Notes under the pieces: model-generated | Database searches by the model: none | Told to the model about the DNA's origin: nothing | Seen by the model: only the letters and a program-made list of their open reading frames with translations | Position numbers and translations under genes: made by a program | Source: Amphibacillus sediminis NBRC 103570 | GTDB lineage: Bacteria; Bacillota; Bacilli; Bacillales; Amphibacillaceae | Reading direction: 5' to 3' | Length of the DNA: 46,433 nucleotides | NCBI RefSeq assembly: GCF_001552275.1 | Contig: NZ_BCQW01000024.1 | Location: 1 to 46,433 of the forward strand | Shown: positions 8,261 to 18,932 of the stretch, one piece after another | Numbering within the stretch: position 1 is the first letter of the stretch | Layout: each line of letters begins with the position of its first letter

Positions 8261-9646
8261 TTAGTGATTATTTAGTGTGAGGGGAATAGAAACGGTAAAT
8301 GTCGATCCCGCATCAAGCTCACTTTCGACTTGGATAAGTCCATCATGAGCCTCGAGAATATGCTTAACAATAGCTAGGCCTAGACCTGTACCGCCGGTAT
8401 TTCGACTACGTGCTTTATCGACACGATAAAAGCGCTCAAAAATTCGATCAATGAGTGCTTTAGGAATTCCAATACCTGTATCAGAAACTTGAACTTCTAA
8501 CCACTGATCCGTCTGCTTAGCTCTAAGCAAGATGGTTCCACCTTCACTCGTATAATTTATCGCATTATAAAGTAAGTTCAGAAAAACCTGCTTTAATCGT
8601 GGCGCATCACCTGTCAAAAACAATTCATTGGCAACCTCAAACTTAATTTCGATCGCCTTTTGCTCTGCTTGACTACGGACAATTTCAACACTATCTGACA
8701 ATAATTCAGTCATATTTACTTTGGCAATTTTTAAACGAAATTCTTCCTTTTCTAGTTTAGAAAGCTCAAGTAAATCATGAATGAGTGCCTGGAGACGATC
8801 ACTTTCCTTATAAATGATCGTTAAAAACTTACGTTGCAACTCAATATTAGTCAGCTCGTCATCCAATAGCGTTTCAGCAAAACCTTTAATGGAGGTAATC
8901 GGTGTTTTTAACTCATGTGAAACGTTTGCTACAAAATCCTTACGCATTTGTTCAACCTTTTTTAAATCCGTTATATCATGGAATACGAGGACAACGCCAC
9001 GTAGTTCTCTTGATTCATTAAAGAATGGCGCACCGACAAACTCTAAATGGCTAACTTGTCCATCCTTTGATTGGGTAATCGATCCTTTTACTGTCTGTTC
9101 GTATAAAAACGCCTCTTGTACTGCTTGGTATACTTTTTGCTGATCCATCACATGATAGTAAATTTTATTATGGTAGGCTTCTTCAGTTTTACCAAATTGC
9201 TCGATAAACTTCCGATTCACCAAATGAACATAACCTTGCTCATCTATCAGCATAAGCCCACTCTCCATATGGTCAATAACCGTATGGAGTTGGCGACCGT
9301 GCATTTTTTCCTGGCGATTTAAGTATTGTAGATTGCGAGCCAGCTGATTGACTGACTGAGCTAATCGACCGGTCCCATAATGATAGCTCTCAAAAGCTCT
9401 TGCTTTATAGTTTCCCCTAATTAATTCTTGTAATGTACCAGTTATTTGATGAACAGGCTTAATATAATTTAAATATATTTGGTAAAACAAGACAACAACA
9501 ACAGCTAGTCCCCCAACCAGTATCAAGGTTGCAATAACCCGATCACCACCACTTGTCAGCGGTAAAATTAGGGTAAGTAAAATAAGAAATAATAAGGTCA
9601 CAATCAAGCTATAAACAAAGAACAAATTTGCTCTTGTTTTTTTCAT
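8261..9646 (-). CDS. phoR: sensor histidine kinase PhoR, without extracytoplasmic domain
   Basis: Membrane kinase of the phosphate-limitation two-component system. 461 residues: TM1 about 8-30, a loop of only about seven residues (TSGGDRV), TM2 about 38-60, HAMP to about 110, PAS about 115-225, HisKA with His244 in NVSHELKTP, then an ATPase domain with N, G1 (DTGIGIP), F and G2 (GGTGLGLAI) boxes. B. subtilis PhoR has an additional extracytoplasmic domain between the two helices and is about 580 residues long. Its loss here suggests that the signal is read by the membrane, HAMP or PAS parts. The gene overlaps phoP by four bases (ATGA), implying coupled translation. Confidence 0.93.
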   Translation of the reverse strand: MKKTRANLFFVYSLIVTLLFLILLTLILPLTSGGDRVIATLILVGGLAVVVVLFYQIYLNYIKPVHQITGTLQELIRGNYKARAFESYHYGTGRLAQSVNQLARNLQYLNRQEKMHGRQLHTVIDHMESGLMLIDEQGYVHLVNRKFIEQFGKTEEAYHNKIYYHVMDQQKVYQAVQEAFLYEQTVKGSITQSKDGQVSHLEFVGAPFFNESRELRGVVLVFHDITDLKKVEQMRKDFVANVSHELKTPITSIKGFAETLLDDELTNIELQRKFLTIIYKESDRLQALIHDLLELSKLEKEEFRLKIAKVNMTELLSDSVEIVRSQAEQKAIEIKFEVANELFLTGDAPRLKQVFLNLLYNAINYTSEGGTILLRAKQTDQWLEVQVSDTGIGIPKALIDRIFERFYRVDKARSRNTGGTGLGLAIVKHILEAHDGLIQVESELDAGSTFTVSIPLTLNNH

Positions 9647-10338
9647 TTAGCAGGTTCCTCCATTTTATAACCCAGCCCTCTTATGGTTTTGATATAAATA
9701 GGTTGCTTAGTATCTGGCTCAATCTTTTCTCTTAAATGACTGACATGGACATCAACAATTCGGGTATCACCACTAAAGTCATAATTCCAGACGGCACTTA
9801 ACAACTGATCTCTTGAGAGCACTTTGCCTTTGTGACGAGCTAGATATAAAAGCAATTCGAATTCTTTTCGGGTAAACGTTAGCAGCTCATCATTAATCAT
9901 AGCTTCATACTGTTCAGGATAAATAGTCAAGTTACCAATACTTAAGTGAAGTGGATCTGTGTCAGATTTTTTATTCGTTCGTCTTAGAATCGCTTTAATG
10001 CGTGCCACGACTTCTTTTGGACTAAACGGCTTTGTTAAATAATCATCAGCACCAAGTTCTAAGCCTAGTATTTTATCAAATTCATCATCTTTGGCCGTCA
10101 GCATAAGAATAGGCGTGTCTACTTTTTGCTGACGAAGCTGCTTACATACCTCAGTTCCCTCCATCTCCGGAAGCATAAGATCTAATATAATAAGATCAAA
10201 GGTCTGCTGAGTGGCCATTTTCAAGGCTTCAACCCCTGTTTGAGCAACCGACGTTTTAAAGCCAGCTTTCTCAATATTATATTGTAATAAGGTTACAATT
10301 GATTCTTCATCATCCACAATTAATACCTTCTGATTCAT
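9643..10338 (-). CDS. phoP: response regulator PhoP
   Basis: OmpR/PhoB-type regulator of phosphate-starvation genes. The receiver has the acidic pair at residues 9-10 and Asp53 in LIILDLMLPEMEG as phosphorylation site; the switch lysine is in DYLTKPFSP. The C-terminal winged helix has RDQLLSAVW and the recognition helix region RIVDVHVSHLREKI. 231 residues, normal. AAGGGGGG lies six bases before the ATG. A promoter is readable just upstream. The next gene, phoR, overlaps by four bases. In B. subtilis mdh precedes phoP; here that place is occupied by R1 and R2 repeats. Confidence 0.95.
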   Translation of the reverse strand: MNQKVLIVDDEESIVTLLQYNIEKAGFKTSVAQTGVEALKMATQQTFDLIILDLMLPEMEGTEVCKQLRQQKVDTPILMLTAKDDEFDKILGLELGADDYLTKPFSPKEVVARIKAILRRTNKKSDTDPLHLSIGNLTIYPEQYEAMINDELLTFTRKEFELLLYLARHKGKVLSRDQLLSAVWNYDFSGDTRIVDVHVSHLREKIEPDTKQPIYIKTIRGLGYKMEEPAK

Positions 10339-10367
10339 ATGAAGCCCCCCTTATCTGTTCTATTCCA

Positions 10368-10396
10368 ATCATACCGTGAAGCAATCAAATTGTGAA
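10368..10396 (-). promoter_or_regulatory. sigma-A promoter of phoPR
   Basis: On the minus strand TTCACA (complement of 10391-10396), 17 bases, TATGAT (complement of 10368-10373). Both boxes are one base from consensus. The predicted start leaves a leader of about 20 bases. I did not find convincing PhoP direct repeats at an 11-base period. Confidence 0.6.
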
Positions 10397-10728
10397 TAGA
10401 AATCAATTATAAATGTAACGCCCTCTCTGTTAATTTTTCTTTACAATATAAATTGTATGTAAAAATTGTTCAATTATTTTTGTTATTAACCAAATCCAAC
10501 CTATCATTTCCTTATATTTTATACCGATGTTTTTTAAACAGATAATTGAAGCTACGTTAATTATTTGGACTTTTTCTAAATTAAAGTTATCATTTAAGCG
10601 TCTTTGGCTGAATGATTAGGTCTTGATTGGCCACAAACGTCTAATCCTAGTTGACTTAGTTACAAAACAAAGGTGCTAGTCTAAAACAGCTTAATACACT
10701 TGCCGATACTTATCATCTAGTATTATAC
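10397..10728. other. intergenic, no recognised gene
   Basis: AT-rich region upstream of phoP. There is no reading frame with coding character, and no trace of the malate dehydrogenase gene that B. subtilis has here. R1 copy 4 follows. Confidence 0.5.
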
Positions 10729-10972
10729 ATAAAGTGAAACTTCGTTCAGTGGGGGTCGCGCATAGGATGTGCTCGTGCAGACTTTGCGATACGACGTCAC
10801 GAACTTAGTCAGCTTCCTATCCCCCGCTGAACGTTAGTTGAACCAATCGGGCCGTTGCTGGCTGTTGGATCTCCCACTCAGACATGACGTGTTCACTTAT
10901 TTCTTAAAGGAGGAGGCTTACAAAAGCCCTTGGATGGGGCGAGTAATCGCAGCCCCAGCCAGTTACACTGCG
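10729..10972 (-). repeat. R1 repeat copy 4 (full length)
   Basis: Full-length R1 of 244 bases. RE is ATAAA at 10729-10733; LE ends at 10972, flanked by ATAAT. The outer stem is GTTCAGTGGGGG / CCCCCGCTGAAC, containing a T-G wobble. The central stem has two mismatches. It is immediately followed by the hairpin end of R2 copy C. Confidence 0.9.
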
Positions 10973-10980
10973 ATAATTTA

Positions 10981-11028
10981 TTCTCTCACCACTTATAACA
11001 GTGGCAGACTTCTGCTGAATGAAGTTAA
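10981..11028 (+). repeat. R2 repeat fragment C (right end)
   Basis: The CTCACCACTTATAACAGTGG hairpin followed by CAGACTTCTGCTGAATGAAG and TTAA, the R2 right end. It abuts R1 copy 4, consistent with R1 insertion into or beside an older R2 element. Confidence 0.6.
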
Positions 11029-11032
11029 GAAA

Positions 11033-11072
11033 CCCCCAAAAGTTAGCTTTTTTTCAGTCTAACTTTTGGGGG
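11033..11072 (-). terminator. terminator downstream of icd
   Basis: A 14-bp perfect stem (CCCCCAAAAGTTAG / CTAACTTTTGGGGG) with a 12-base loop, followed on the minus strand by TTTCTT. It lies 30 bases beyond the icd stop and ends the citZ-icd transcript. Confidence 0.85.
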
Positions 11073-11102
11073 AACTGATATTGTCGACAGTTTTGCATTC
11101 TT

Positions 11103-12377
11103 TTAATTCATATTGTTAATTAAAGCATCTGCAAATTCAGATGTTTTGACTTCTGTTGCTCCTTCCATTAACCGAGCAAAATCATAGGTCACTACTTTTG
11201 AGCTAATTGTCTTGTCCATTGCAGAGGTAATTAAGTCAGCCGCTTCCTTCCAGCCTAAGTGCTCAAGCATTAATACACCAGACAAAATAACAGAAGAAGG
11301 ATTCACTTTATCAAGACCAGCATATTTAGGTGCTGTACCATGAGTTGCCTCAAAAATAGCATGGCCTGTCTCATAGTTGATATTAGCACCTGGTGCAATT
11401 CCAATTCCTCCAACTTGAGCAGCAAGAGCATCCGAAATGTAGTCACCATTTAAATTCATTGTAGCAACTACATCAAACTCTTTTGGACGTGTTAGTATTT
11501 GTTGTAAGAAAATATCAGCAATTGCATCTTTAATAATGATTTTTCCAGCTTGTTCAGCTGCTTTTTGAGCTTCGTCTGCTGCTGCGCGTCCTTCTTTTTC
11601 AACAATCTTATCATATTCAGCCCAAGTAAAGACTTGATCACCATATTCTTGTTCTGCTAATTGATAGCCCCAGTTTTTAAAGGCGCCTTCAGTAAATTTC
11701 ATAATATTACCTTTATGAACAAGCGTTACACTTTTACGACCTTCTTTAATCGCATAATCGATAGCTGCTCGAACAATGCGCTTTGTTCCTTCTTCAGAAA
11801 CAGGTTTAACGCCGATACCAGAGGTTTCAGGGAAACGAATATTCGTTACACCCATCTCTTTTTCAAGAAAGTCAATCACTTTCTTTACTTCTTCTGAGCC
11901 TTTTTCCCACTCAATCCCTGCATAAATATCTTCCGTATTTTCTCGGAAGATCACCATATTTGTATCTTCAGGACGCTTTACTGGTGAAGGAACACCATCA
12001 AAGTAACGAACAGGGCGAAGACAAGTAAATAAATCCAACTTTTGACGTAAAGCAACATTTAATGAACGGATACCACCGCCGATCGGTGTAGTCAAAGGCC
12101 CTTTGATTGCAATTTTGTAATCACGGATTACCTCTAATGTTTCCTCAGGTAGCCATTCACCTGTTTGGTTAAATGCTTTCTCTCCTGCTAATACTTCTTT
12201 CCATACAATACTTTTTTCTCCATGGTAAGCTTTCTCTACTGCAGCTTCTAGGACACGACTAGAAGCAGCCCAAATATCAGGACCGGTCCCATCCCCCTCA
12301 ATAAACGGAATAATGGGATGGTTAGGTGTTTTAACTTTTCCATTTTCTACAGTAATCTTTGTTCCATTAGTCATCAT
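11103..12377 (-). CDS. icd: isocitrate dehydrogenase (NADP+)
   Basis: Oxidative decarboxylation of isocitrate to 2-oxoglutarate. 424 residues. The N-terminal [12 protein letters not shown], the phosphorylatable-loop substrate motif [17 protein letters not shown] (near residue 105), the metal/substrate motif [20 protein letters not shown] and the NADP-binding HGTAPKYAG are all present. Two adjacent ATG codons follow AGGAGG at spacings of five and eight bases; the protein may start one codon later. It follows citZ by 43 bases in the same transcript. With no mdh nearby, this may be the glutamate-supplying half of an incomplete citric acid cycle, which is inference. Confidence 0.96.
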   Translation of the reverse strand: MMTNGTKITVENGKVKTPNHPIIPFIEGDGTGPDIWAASSRVLEAAVEKAYHGEKSIVWKEVLAGEKAFNQTGEWLPEETLEVIRDYKIAIKGPLTTPIGGGIRSLNVALRQKLDLFTCLRPVRYFDGVPSPVKRPEDTNMVIFRENTEDIYAGIEWEKGSEEVKKVIDFLEKEMGVTNIRFPETSGIGVKPVSEEGTKRIVRAAIDYAIKEGRKSVTLVHKGNIMKFTEGAFKNWGYQLAEQEYGDQVFTWAEYDKIVEKEGRAAADEAQKAAEQAGKIIIKDAIADIFLQQILTRPKEFDVVATMNLNGDYISDALAAQVGGIGIAPGANINYETGHAIFEATHGTAPKYAGLDKVNPSSVILSGVLMLEHLGWKEAADLITSAMDKTISSKVVTYDFARLMEGATEVKTSEFADALINNMN

Positions 12378-12420
12378 TGTTTCCTCCTATATCTATAATG
12401 TAAATGTTTTCTAACCAAGA

Positions 12421-13536
12421 TTATCGGTTAGAAATAGGTTGATAGATTTGATCAGCTGGACCAACATATTCAGCTCTTGGTCTTATTAATCGATTATTGT
12501 TGTACTGTTCAAGCATATGGGCAACCCAGCCAGAAGTACGACTCATAGCAAAAATGGGGGTAAACAAATCATGATCAATACCCAGACTATGATAGGCAGA
12601 GGCAGAATAGAAATCAACGTTTGCCGGCAAACCTTTCTCACGCTTAATATAGTCTTCTATCTTAACCGATATCTGATACCATTTCTCTTGACCTGCACGC
12701 TCCGATAATTTCTTTGCCATCTCCTTCAAATGCTTCGTCCGTGGATCTCCTGTTTTATAAACTCGATGTCCCATCCCCATAATTTTTTCCTTATTCGCTA
12801 TTTTTCGCTCAATATACGGGATGGCCTGATCAATCTCACCAATTTCCATAAGCATATTTATAACTTGTTCATTAGCCCCACCATGCAAAGGTCCTTTTAA
12901 TGCTCCAATGGCTGCGGTTAATCCAGAATAGAGATCGGATAATGTTGCGACACAGACACGAGCAGTAAAAGTCGAAGCATTTAATTCATGATCTGCATGT
13001 AAGACTAGTGCTTTATTAAAGGCCTCTACTTCTAGTGGATCAACCTCTGATCCCTTTAACATATATAAGAAATTCTCAGCATAACCCAAATTCGGCTTAG
13101 GCTTGATCAACTCTTTTCCAGCTCTCAACCGAGCAAAAGTGGTAATAATCGACGCAATCCTTGCCTGTAGTCTAATCGCTTTGCTAAAGTTAGCTTCGGT
13201 CTCTATTTTGTCTGCTTCGCTATCATATAAGGCTAAAAGTGAAATGGCTGTGCGTAACGCTGACATTGGGTGTACTTCTTTTAAGTTCATCTGTTTAAAG
13301 TGTTCCAACATTTGTTCTGGTAAAGCCATTTCCTCAAATAGCTTATTTGAAAATTCAGCTAATTCGCTTTGTGTTGGCAATCGCTTGTGCCACAATAAAT
13401 AAATGACTTCTTCAAAGCTAGCTTGTTCCACTAGCTCATCGATATTATAACCGACATATGCGAGTTGATCATCAATGATTGAAGTAATATCTGATTCGGC
13501 AACAATAACACCTTCTAATCCTTTAGATGTTGTCAT
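12421..13536 (-). CDS. citZ: citrate synthase
   Basis: Condenses oxaloacetate and acetyl-CoA to citrate. 371 residues, the small Gram-positive type. Catalytic histidines are visible in GPLHGGANEQV and GMGHRVYKTGDPR and the catalytic aspartate in NVDFYSASAYH. It leads the citZ-icd operon and ends 43 bases before icd. The ribosome site is AAGGGGAGAAGC. Upstream, TTGAAA with a 17-base spacer and ATAAAA (near 13600-13630, minus) is a possible promoter. I saw no clear CcpC or cre box. Confidence 0.96.
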   Translation of the reverse strand: MTTSKGLEGVIVAESDITSIIDDQLAYVGYNIDELVEQASFEEVIYLLWHKRLPTQSELAEFSNKLFEEMALPEQMLEHFKQMNLKEVHPMSALRTAISLLALYDSEADKIETEANFSKAIRLQARIASIITTFARLRAGKELIKPKPNLGYAENFLYMLKGSEVDPLEVEAFNKALVLHADHELNASTFTARVCVATLSDLYSGLTAAIGALKGPLHGGANEQVINMLMEIGEIDQAIPYIERKIANKEKIMGMGHRVYKTGDPRTKHLKEMAKKLSERAGQEKWYQISVKIEDYIKREKGLPANVDFYSASAYHSLGIDHDLFTPIFAMSRTSGWVAHMLEQYNNNRLIRPRAEYVGPADQIYQPISNR

Positions 13537-14215
13537 ATAGCTTCTCCCCTTTACCCAGAAAATTAATAACAGTAACTCTAGTTTTCACACGGTAAGTTTT
13601 ATCTTTTTAAGTTGTTGGTTTTCAAAAGTTTCCAAATGAAAAGTATGCTAAAACCTATTATTTGGTTGGCTCTCTTAACAACCTTGTATCGTTAAGGTTG
13701 ATAGGACGATTTCCTGTTTAAAAACGGTCATAGCTTATTTCTTTGACAACAAAGCTCGTGCCTACTGCCGTTTAAAGCCATCTTTAATCTAGAGATTTAA
13801 TCAGATCATATACTAACCTTTATAGGTTAGCTGTTTAAACAGCACCGATCTTCTGCACTCCTATTGAGCACATTAATGAGTGTTTTCATTCCTGACTAGT
13901 TTGAGTACAAACCTTGGATAATTAACGGAACCATTTCAGGTCAATCTTGGCTTGTATGTATAATGGACGATCGTCCACCGTACCTATAGTCTATCGACAG
14001 CATGTTTGTTTTAAACAAGTGAAAGTAATAGATTAGCAGTACGTTGACCATTTCCTGATATGAAGTGAGGTATGCGATTATGGTGTGGTATTATGTCTAA
14101 AGTCACAATAAGCGATTATCAACTATATTATCATAAAAGTCACTATTAGCAAACTTTTAACATGAATAATGCGATTCAGACATAGAATGCTATATAAACC
14201 GTATGAGACAAGCAG
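13537..14215. other. 679-base intergenic region between citZ and ytvI
   Basis: Divergent promoter region. There is no coding frame of interest and no R1 or R2 sequence. Short palindromes are visible (CTAACCT...AGGTTAG near 13814-13832 and GGACGATCGTCC at 13971-13982), but none that I can assign to a known regulator. Confidence 0.5.
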
Positions 14216-15346
14216 GTGATCTCTCTGCAAAAAGAATATAAAAATAGAGTCAATCGATTTTTTCTTGTATTAGCTGTTGTATTACTGCTCTGTTTTAGTT
14301 TTTTTCTTGTCATTCGTTATTTATTCCCGATTGTCATCATTATCATCCTAAGCGCTTTGCTACAAAAACCTATACGTATCTTTCAAAAAATGTTCCATGT
14401 ATCTAAACTGTTAGCGGCTATTTTAAGTCTCTTCTTGATAATTACTCTAATATCTGTCATTACAACTGTAGCCGTCCATTATTTAATTGATACAGTTAGT
14501 TCCTTTTCGCAATTTATTCCTATCTTTTTAGAAGATACTTTTGCAGCATTAACGGAATTTGTTAATTATCTCGGTGATACCTTATTTATAAGATTGGAAC
14601 GCCTTTTGAATCGCTTCCATGTTAATTTAAGTGGACAATTGAATCGAAGTATCTCCAATTTTTACACAATCGCCTTAGAATGGGCACAGCAATTGTCAAA
14701 TCAAATTTTTCCATTATTATCTAAATTACTCATTCAAGCTGCTCAGGTGACCTCACAGACATTTGTCATCCTAATCGGAACTTTACTTATGAGCAAGGAT
14801 TGGGAATCGTATAAAGGCCGACTCACTAAATGGATGCCTGCTTATCTTTATCAAACGACGATAACGATTAAAAACAATCTTACTAAAACAACTTTTGCTT
14901 ATTTTAAAGCACAGTTGCTCGTGTCAGGTATTACAAGCATTATTATGATGATTGGCTTTAGCTTCATAGGAATAAAAAATAGTATTTGGTTAGGTATTTT
15001 ATTTGGAATGATTGATCTAATTCCTTTTGTAGGTGTAGGTTTACTTTTGTGGCCGTGGTTAAGTTATACCCTAATAAGTGGACAGTTCTCACTTACGATT
15101 AAACTGGCAATCGTTTACATTATTGTCGTTTGTCTACGACAATTGACAGAACCACGCTTAATTTCACAGCATGTAGGTATTAATCCTTTATATGTTATCT
15201 TGATTGGTTATTTTAACTATACCATAATGGGATTATTAGGTATTATTCTTACACCGTTCCTTCTCATTACACTTCAAGCACTTAAAGCAAGTCAACTGGA
15301 CCGGATTATTTGGACATACATTAAAACAGGGACTCTTATTCGTTAA
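14216..15346 (+). CDS. ytvI: AI-2E family transporter YtvI
   Basis: Polytopic membrane protein of the AI-2E/PerM (UPF0118) family, 376 residues. Hydrophobic helices lie at about 15-50, 60-90 and then a cluster of four to five from about 215 to the end, with the family's central amphipathic region (about 100-170) between. Conserved IGMIDLIPFVG-like motif appears as FGMIDLIPFVGVG near residue 267. The start codon is GTG and the ribosome site is weak, so the exact start is uncertain. It is the only rightward gene in the first half of the window. Its TAA is directly next to the stop of convergent fxsA, with no spacer. The substrate is unknown. Confidence 0.9.
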   Translation: MISLQKEYKNRVNRFFLVLAVVLLLCFSFFLVIRYLFPIVIIIILSALLQKPIRIFQKMFHVSKLLAAILSLFLIITLISVITTVAVHYLIDTVSSFSQFIPIFLEDTFAALTEFVNYLGDTLFIRLERLLNRFHVNLSGQLNRSISNFYTIALEWAQQLSNQIFPLLSKLLIQAAQVTSQTFVILIGTLLMSKDWESYKGRLTKWMPAYLYQTTITIKNNLTKTTFAYFKAQLLVSGITSIIMMIGFSFIGIKNSIWLGILFGMIDLIPFVGVGLLLWPWLSYTLISGQFSLTIKLAIVYIIVVCLRQLTEPRLISQHVGINPLYVILIGYFNYTIMGLLGIILTPFLLITLQALKASQLDRIIWTYIKTGTLIR

Positions 15347-15742
15347 CTAAAACCGCCGTATAATTGTCACCTTTCCTTTATTGAATTGATGACGGATCAG
15401 CCCTTTTATCCCATTCTTTAAGGGTAAGCGAGTTACGGGAATCAACAAGCAGAATCCTACAGCATCTGTAATAAAGCCAGGAGTTATTAATAATACAGCA
15501 CCAATTAAAATGCAAATCCCGTCAAAAATTTGATCGGTCGGAAACTCGCCTCTGTCCAAGCTATGCTGAGCACGAGCTAAAACACCGAGTCCTTGTTGCT
15601 TGGCTAGAGTAGCACCAATAAGTCCCGTTAAAACGATTAAGCCAATAACAGACCAGCCACCAACCTTGGCTCCAATCCATACTAACAGACCCATTTCTAG
15701 TGCTGGCAGTAAGATAAACAGTAGTACGATCCATCTTAGCAT
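15347..15742 (-). CDS. fxsA: FxsA family membrane protein
   Basis: 131 residues with about four hydrophobic segments: residues 2-20, 25-45, 77-95 and 97-112. The FxsA signature region GLIGATLAKQQG (near residue 40) followed by G(D/E)xPTDQIFDG is intact. In E. coli, overproduced FxsA relieves F-plasmid exclusion of phage T7; the normal role is unknown. I start at 15742 (MLRWIV), where AAGGA lies ten bases upstream; a longer frame back to 15784 would run through the pyk terminator. It converges on ytvI with abutting stop codons. Confidence 0.88.
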   Translation of the reverse strand: MLRWIVLLFILLPALEMGLLVWIGAKVGGWSVIGLIVLTGLIGATLAKQQGLGVLARAQHSLDRGEFPTDQIFDGICILIGAVLLITPGFITDAVGFCLLIPVTRLPLKNGIKGLIRHQFNKGKVTIIRRF

Positions 15743-15765
15743 CGGATTCACATCCTTATAGAGTA

Positions 15766-15796
15766 TAAAAAGAGAAGGGACCAATATCCCTTCTCT
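15766..15796 (-). terminator. terminator of pfkA-pyk
   Basis: A 10-bp perfect stem AGAGAAGGGA / TCCCTTCTCT (15771-15796) with a six-base loop, followed on the minus strand by TTTTAT. It lies between pyk and fxsA, so fxsA needs read-through or its own promoter. Confidence 0.88.
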
Positions 15797-15832
15797 ATAT
15801 TATAACAGATAACTATATGAATTTGCTATATC

Positions 15833-17596
15833 TTATAAGATACTAGCTCGTCCTGCGTATATGTCGCCTTTCTTAGCATCCATGGTTACTTCTTTACCTT
15901 CTTCAATTTTCGCCATCGCATCATCAACTCCAACAATAACTGGAATGGCTAAGTCTAGTCCTACTACAGCAGCATGAGAGGTTAAGCCACCCTCAACCGT
16001 AATAATACCACTTACTTTTTCAAGAGCTGGCATCATGTCTTTATCTGTGCCTTGTGTAACAAGGATATCCCCGGATTGTACTTTCTCAATGGCCTGTTGA
16101 GCATTTTTAGCAAATACAGCTCGACCGATTGTACTTCCTTTACCGACACCCTGTCCTTTAGTTAGCACGTCACCAATAATGTGAACTTTTAACAAATTAG
16201 TTGTTCCTCGCTCACCAACTGGAACACCAGCTGTAATGATGACACGATCACCACGCTTAAAGCAGTTAGTACTTAAACCACGCTCAATAGCTAAATCTAG
16301 GACCTCATCGGTAGTGTAGGCAAACTGACCTAAAATAGCACGCACTCCCCATACTAGCGATAAACGGCGGCTTACTTTTTCATCGAATGTCACGGCAATA
16401 ATTGGAGCTTTAGGCCGATATTTTGAAATCATTCTAGCCGTATGTCCACTTACCGTAGGAGTTAGAATCGCATCTACATCTAAATTCATGGCAGTATGGT
16501 TAACTGACTGACTAATGGCATCAGTCATTGTCATCTCACTGGACTTAGAACGAATAGCTAAAATGTTTTTATGATCTAGGGCTGATTCAGTTTTTAGCGC
16601 AATGCGATGCATGGTTTTAACTGCTTCTACAGGGTAATCTCCAGCAGCTGTTTCACCAGAAAGCATAATCGCATCTGTTCCATCAAAAATGGCATTGGCA
16701 ACGTCAGAAGCTTCTGCTCTAGTCGGGCGAGGGTTACGTTGCATGGAATCAAGCATTTGAGTAGCGGTAATAACTGGTTTACCTGCAATATTACATTTCT
16801 GAATCATTTCTTTTTGCACAACAGGTACATCTTCAGGTGGGATTTCTACGCCTAAGTCACCACGGGCAACCATTAAACCATCACTTACTTGAATAATGGC
16901 ATCCAAGTTGTCGACCCCTTCTTGGTTCTCAATTTTAGGAATAATATTAATATCTTTACCACCATTATTATCTAGGTGCTCACGAATCATTAAAACATCA
17001 GCAGCCCGACGAATAAAGGAAGGAGCTACAAAATCTACACCCTGTTCAATACCAAATAAAATATCTGAGGCATCCTTTTCTGTCATACCTGGTAGATTTA
17101 CACTCACATTAGGAACATTAACACCTTTTTTATTTTTCAATACCCCTGAATTCAGTGCTTTTGTTTTTAATTCTTTAACGTCATTGATAATTTCAACAAC
17201 TTCAAGCTCAATTAGTCCATCATCTAATAAAATTTTTGAGCCAACCTGAACATCCTCAATGAGCTGTGGATATGTAACGGCAAATTTTTCACTTGTTCCT
17301 AATACGGTTTCATCCATTGAAATATTAATATATTGCCCTTTAACAATGTCAACTTGACCATCTTTCATCGTACCGGTGCGAATCTCAGGACCTTTAGTAT
17401 CTAACAAAATCGCTACTGTTTTGCCAAGCTTAGCTGAGGCTTCTCTAATATTTTTAATACGTTGACCATGCTCCTCAAAATCACCATGGGAGAAGTTTAA
17501 CCTTGCTACATTCATCCCTGCTTCGATAAGGTCGGTCAGTTGTTCAACTGATTCAGATGCTGGACCAATCGTACATACAATCTTTGTTCTTCTCAT
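15833..17596 (-). CDS. pyk: pyruvate kinase with C-terminal extra domain
   Basis: Final step of glycolysis. 587 residues. It begins [14 protein letters not shown], has the active-site [17 protein letters not shown] (near residue 240) and ATQMLDSM, and ends in the extra phosphohistidine-like domain ([21 protein letters not shown]) typical of Bacillus enzymes. I start at 17596 rather than ten codons earlier because MRRTKIV is the family start and AAGGAGG lies 11 bases upstream. It follows pfkA by 44 bases as in other Bacillaceae, so one transcript from the pfkA promoter is likely. Confidence 0.96.
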   Translation of the reverse strand: MRRTKIVCTIGPASESVEQLTDLIEAGMNVARLNFSHGDFEEHGQRIKNIREASAKLGKTVAILLDTKGPEIRTGTMKDGQVDIVKGQYINISMDETVLGTSEKFAVTYPQLIEDVQVGSKILLDDGLIELEVVEIINDVKELKTKALNSGVLKNKKGVNVPNVSVNLPGMTEKDASDILFGIEQGVDFVAPSFIRRAADVLMIREHLDNNGGKDINIIPKIENQEGVDNLDAIIQVSDGLMVARGDLGVEIPPEDVPVVQKEMIQKCNIAGKPVITATQMLDSMQRNPRPTRAEASDVANAIFDGTDAIMLSGETAAGDYPVEAVKTMHRIALKTESALDHKNILAIRSKSSEMTMTDAISQSVNHTAMNLDVDAILTPTVSGHTARMISKYRPKAPIIAVTFDEKVSRRLSLVWGVRAILGQFAYTTDEVLDLAIERGLSTNCFKRGDRVIITAGVPVGERGTTNLLKVHIIGDVLTKGQGVGKGSTIGRAVFAKNAQQAIEKVQSGDILVTQGTDKDMMPALEKVSGIITVEGGLTSHAAVVGLDLAIPVIVGVDDAMAKIEEGKEVTMDAKKGDIYAGRASIL

Positions 17597-17640
17597 TGTT
17601 TTATTATCCTCCTTATAATTTAACAACTATCTATACAAAT

Positions 17641-18615
<975 letters not shown>

Positions 18616-18647
18616 CTAAATGTTCACAAAACTAACCTTACCATTAT

Positions 18648-18676
18648 ATCATAATTATATTCTAATATAATTCCAA
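18648..18676 (-). promoter_or_regulatory. sigma-A promoter of pfkA-pyk
   Basis: Minus strand TTGGAA (complement of 18671-18676), 17 bases, TATGAT (complement of 18648-18653). It is the best-spaced of several AT-rich candidates here and lies about 50 bases before the pfkA ATG. Confidence 0.5.
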
Positions 18677-18707
18677 TTAAGATTATACATGAAAGCACAA
18701 AGAATCA

Positions 18708-18735
18708 CACCCCTAAATATGTCGATTTAAGGGTG
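18708..18735 (-). terminator. possible terminator of accDA
   Basis: Inverted repeat CACCCCTAAAT / ATTTAAGGGTG with one mismatch and a six-base loop. Only a weak T stretch follows on the minus strand. It separates accA and its R1 copy from the pfkA promoter. Confidence 0.45.
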
Positions 18736-18780
18736 AAATTATATTTTTTTTCAATTTTTTCAGCTTATTAGGATATTTAT

Positions 18781-18911
18781 CGCAGTGTAACTGGCTGGGG
18801 CTGCGATTACTCGCCCCATCGAAGGGCTTTTGTAAGAATTCCACTCCAAGAAATAAGGGAAATTCTAAGTGGGAAATCCAACAGCCAGTAACAGCCCGAT
18901 TGGTTCAACTA
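18781..18911 (+). repeat. R1 repeat copy 5 (right half missing)
   Basis: LE is at 18781, preceded by TTTAT at 18776-18780. The LE hairpin and central stem region are present. The copy breaks off after TGGTTCAACTA, so the whole outer-stem module and RE are missing. It lies immediately downstream of accA. Confidence 0.8.
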
Positions 18912-18932
18912 AACGAAATGCCACAAAGAAAA

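Noticed and set aside
10374-10420. PhoP-binding direct repeats upstream of phoP
   Set aside because: TTCACA and TTCACG occur at a 16-base offset, and not at the 11-base period of Pho boxes.
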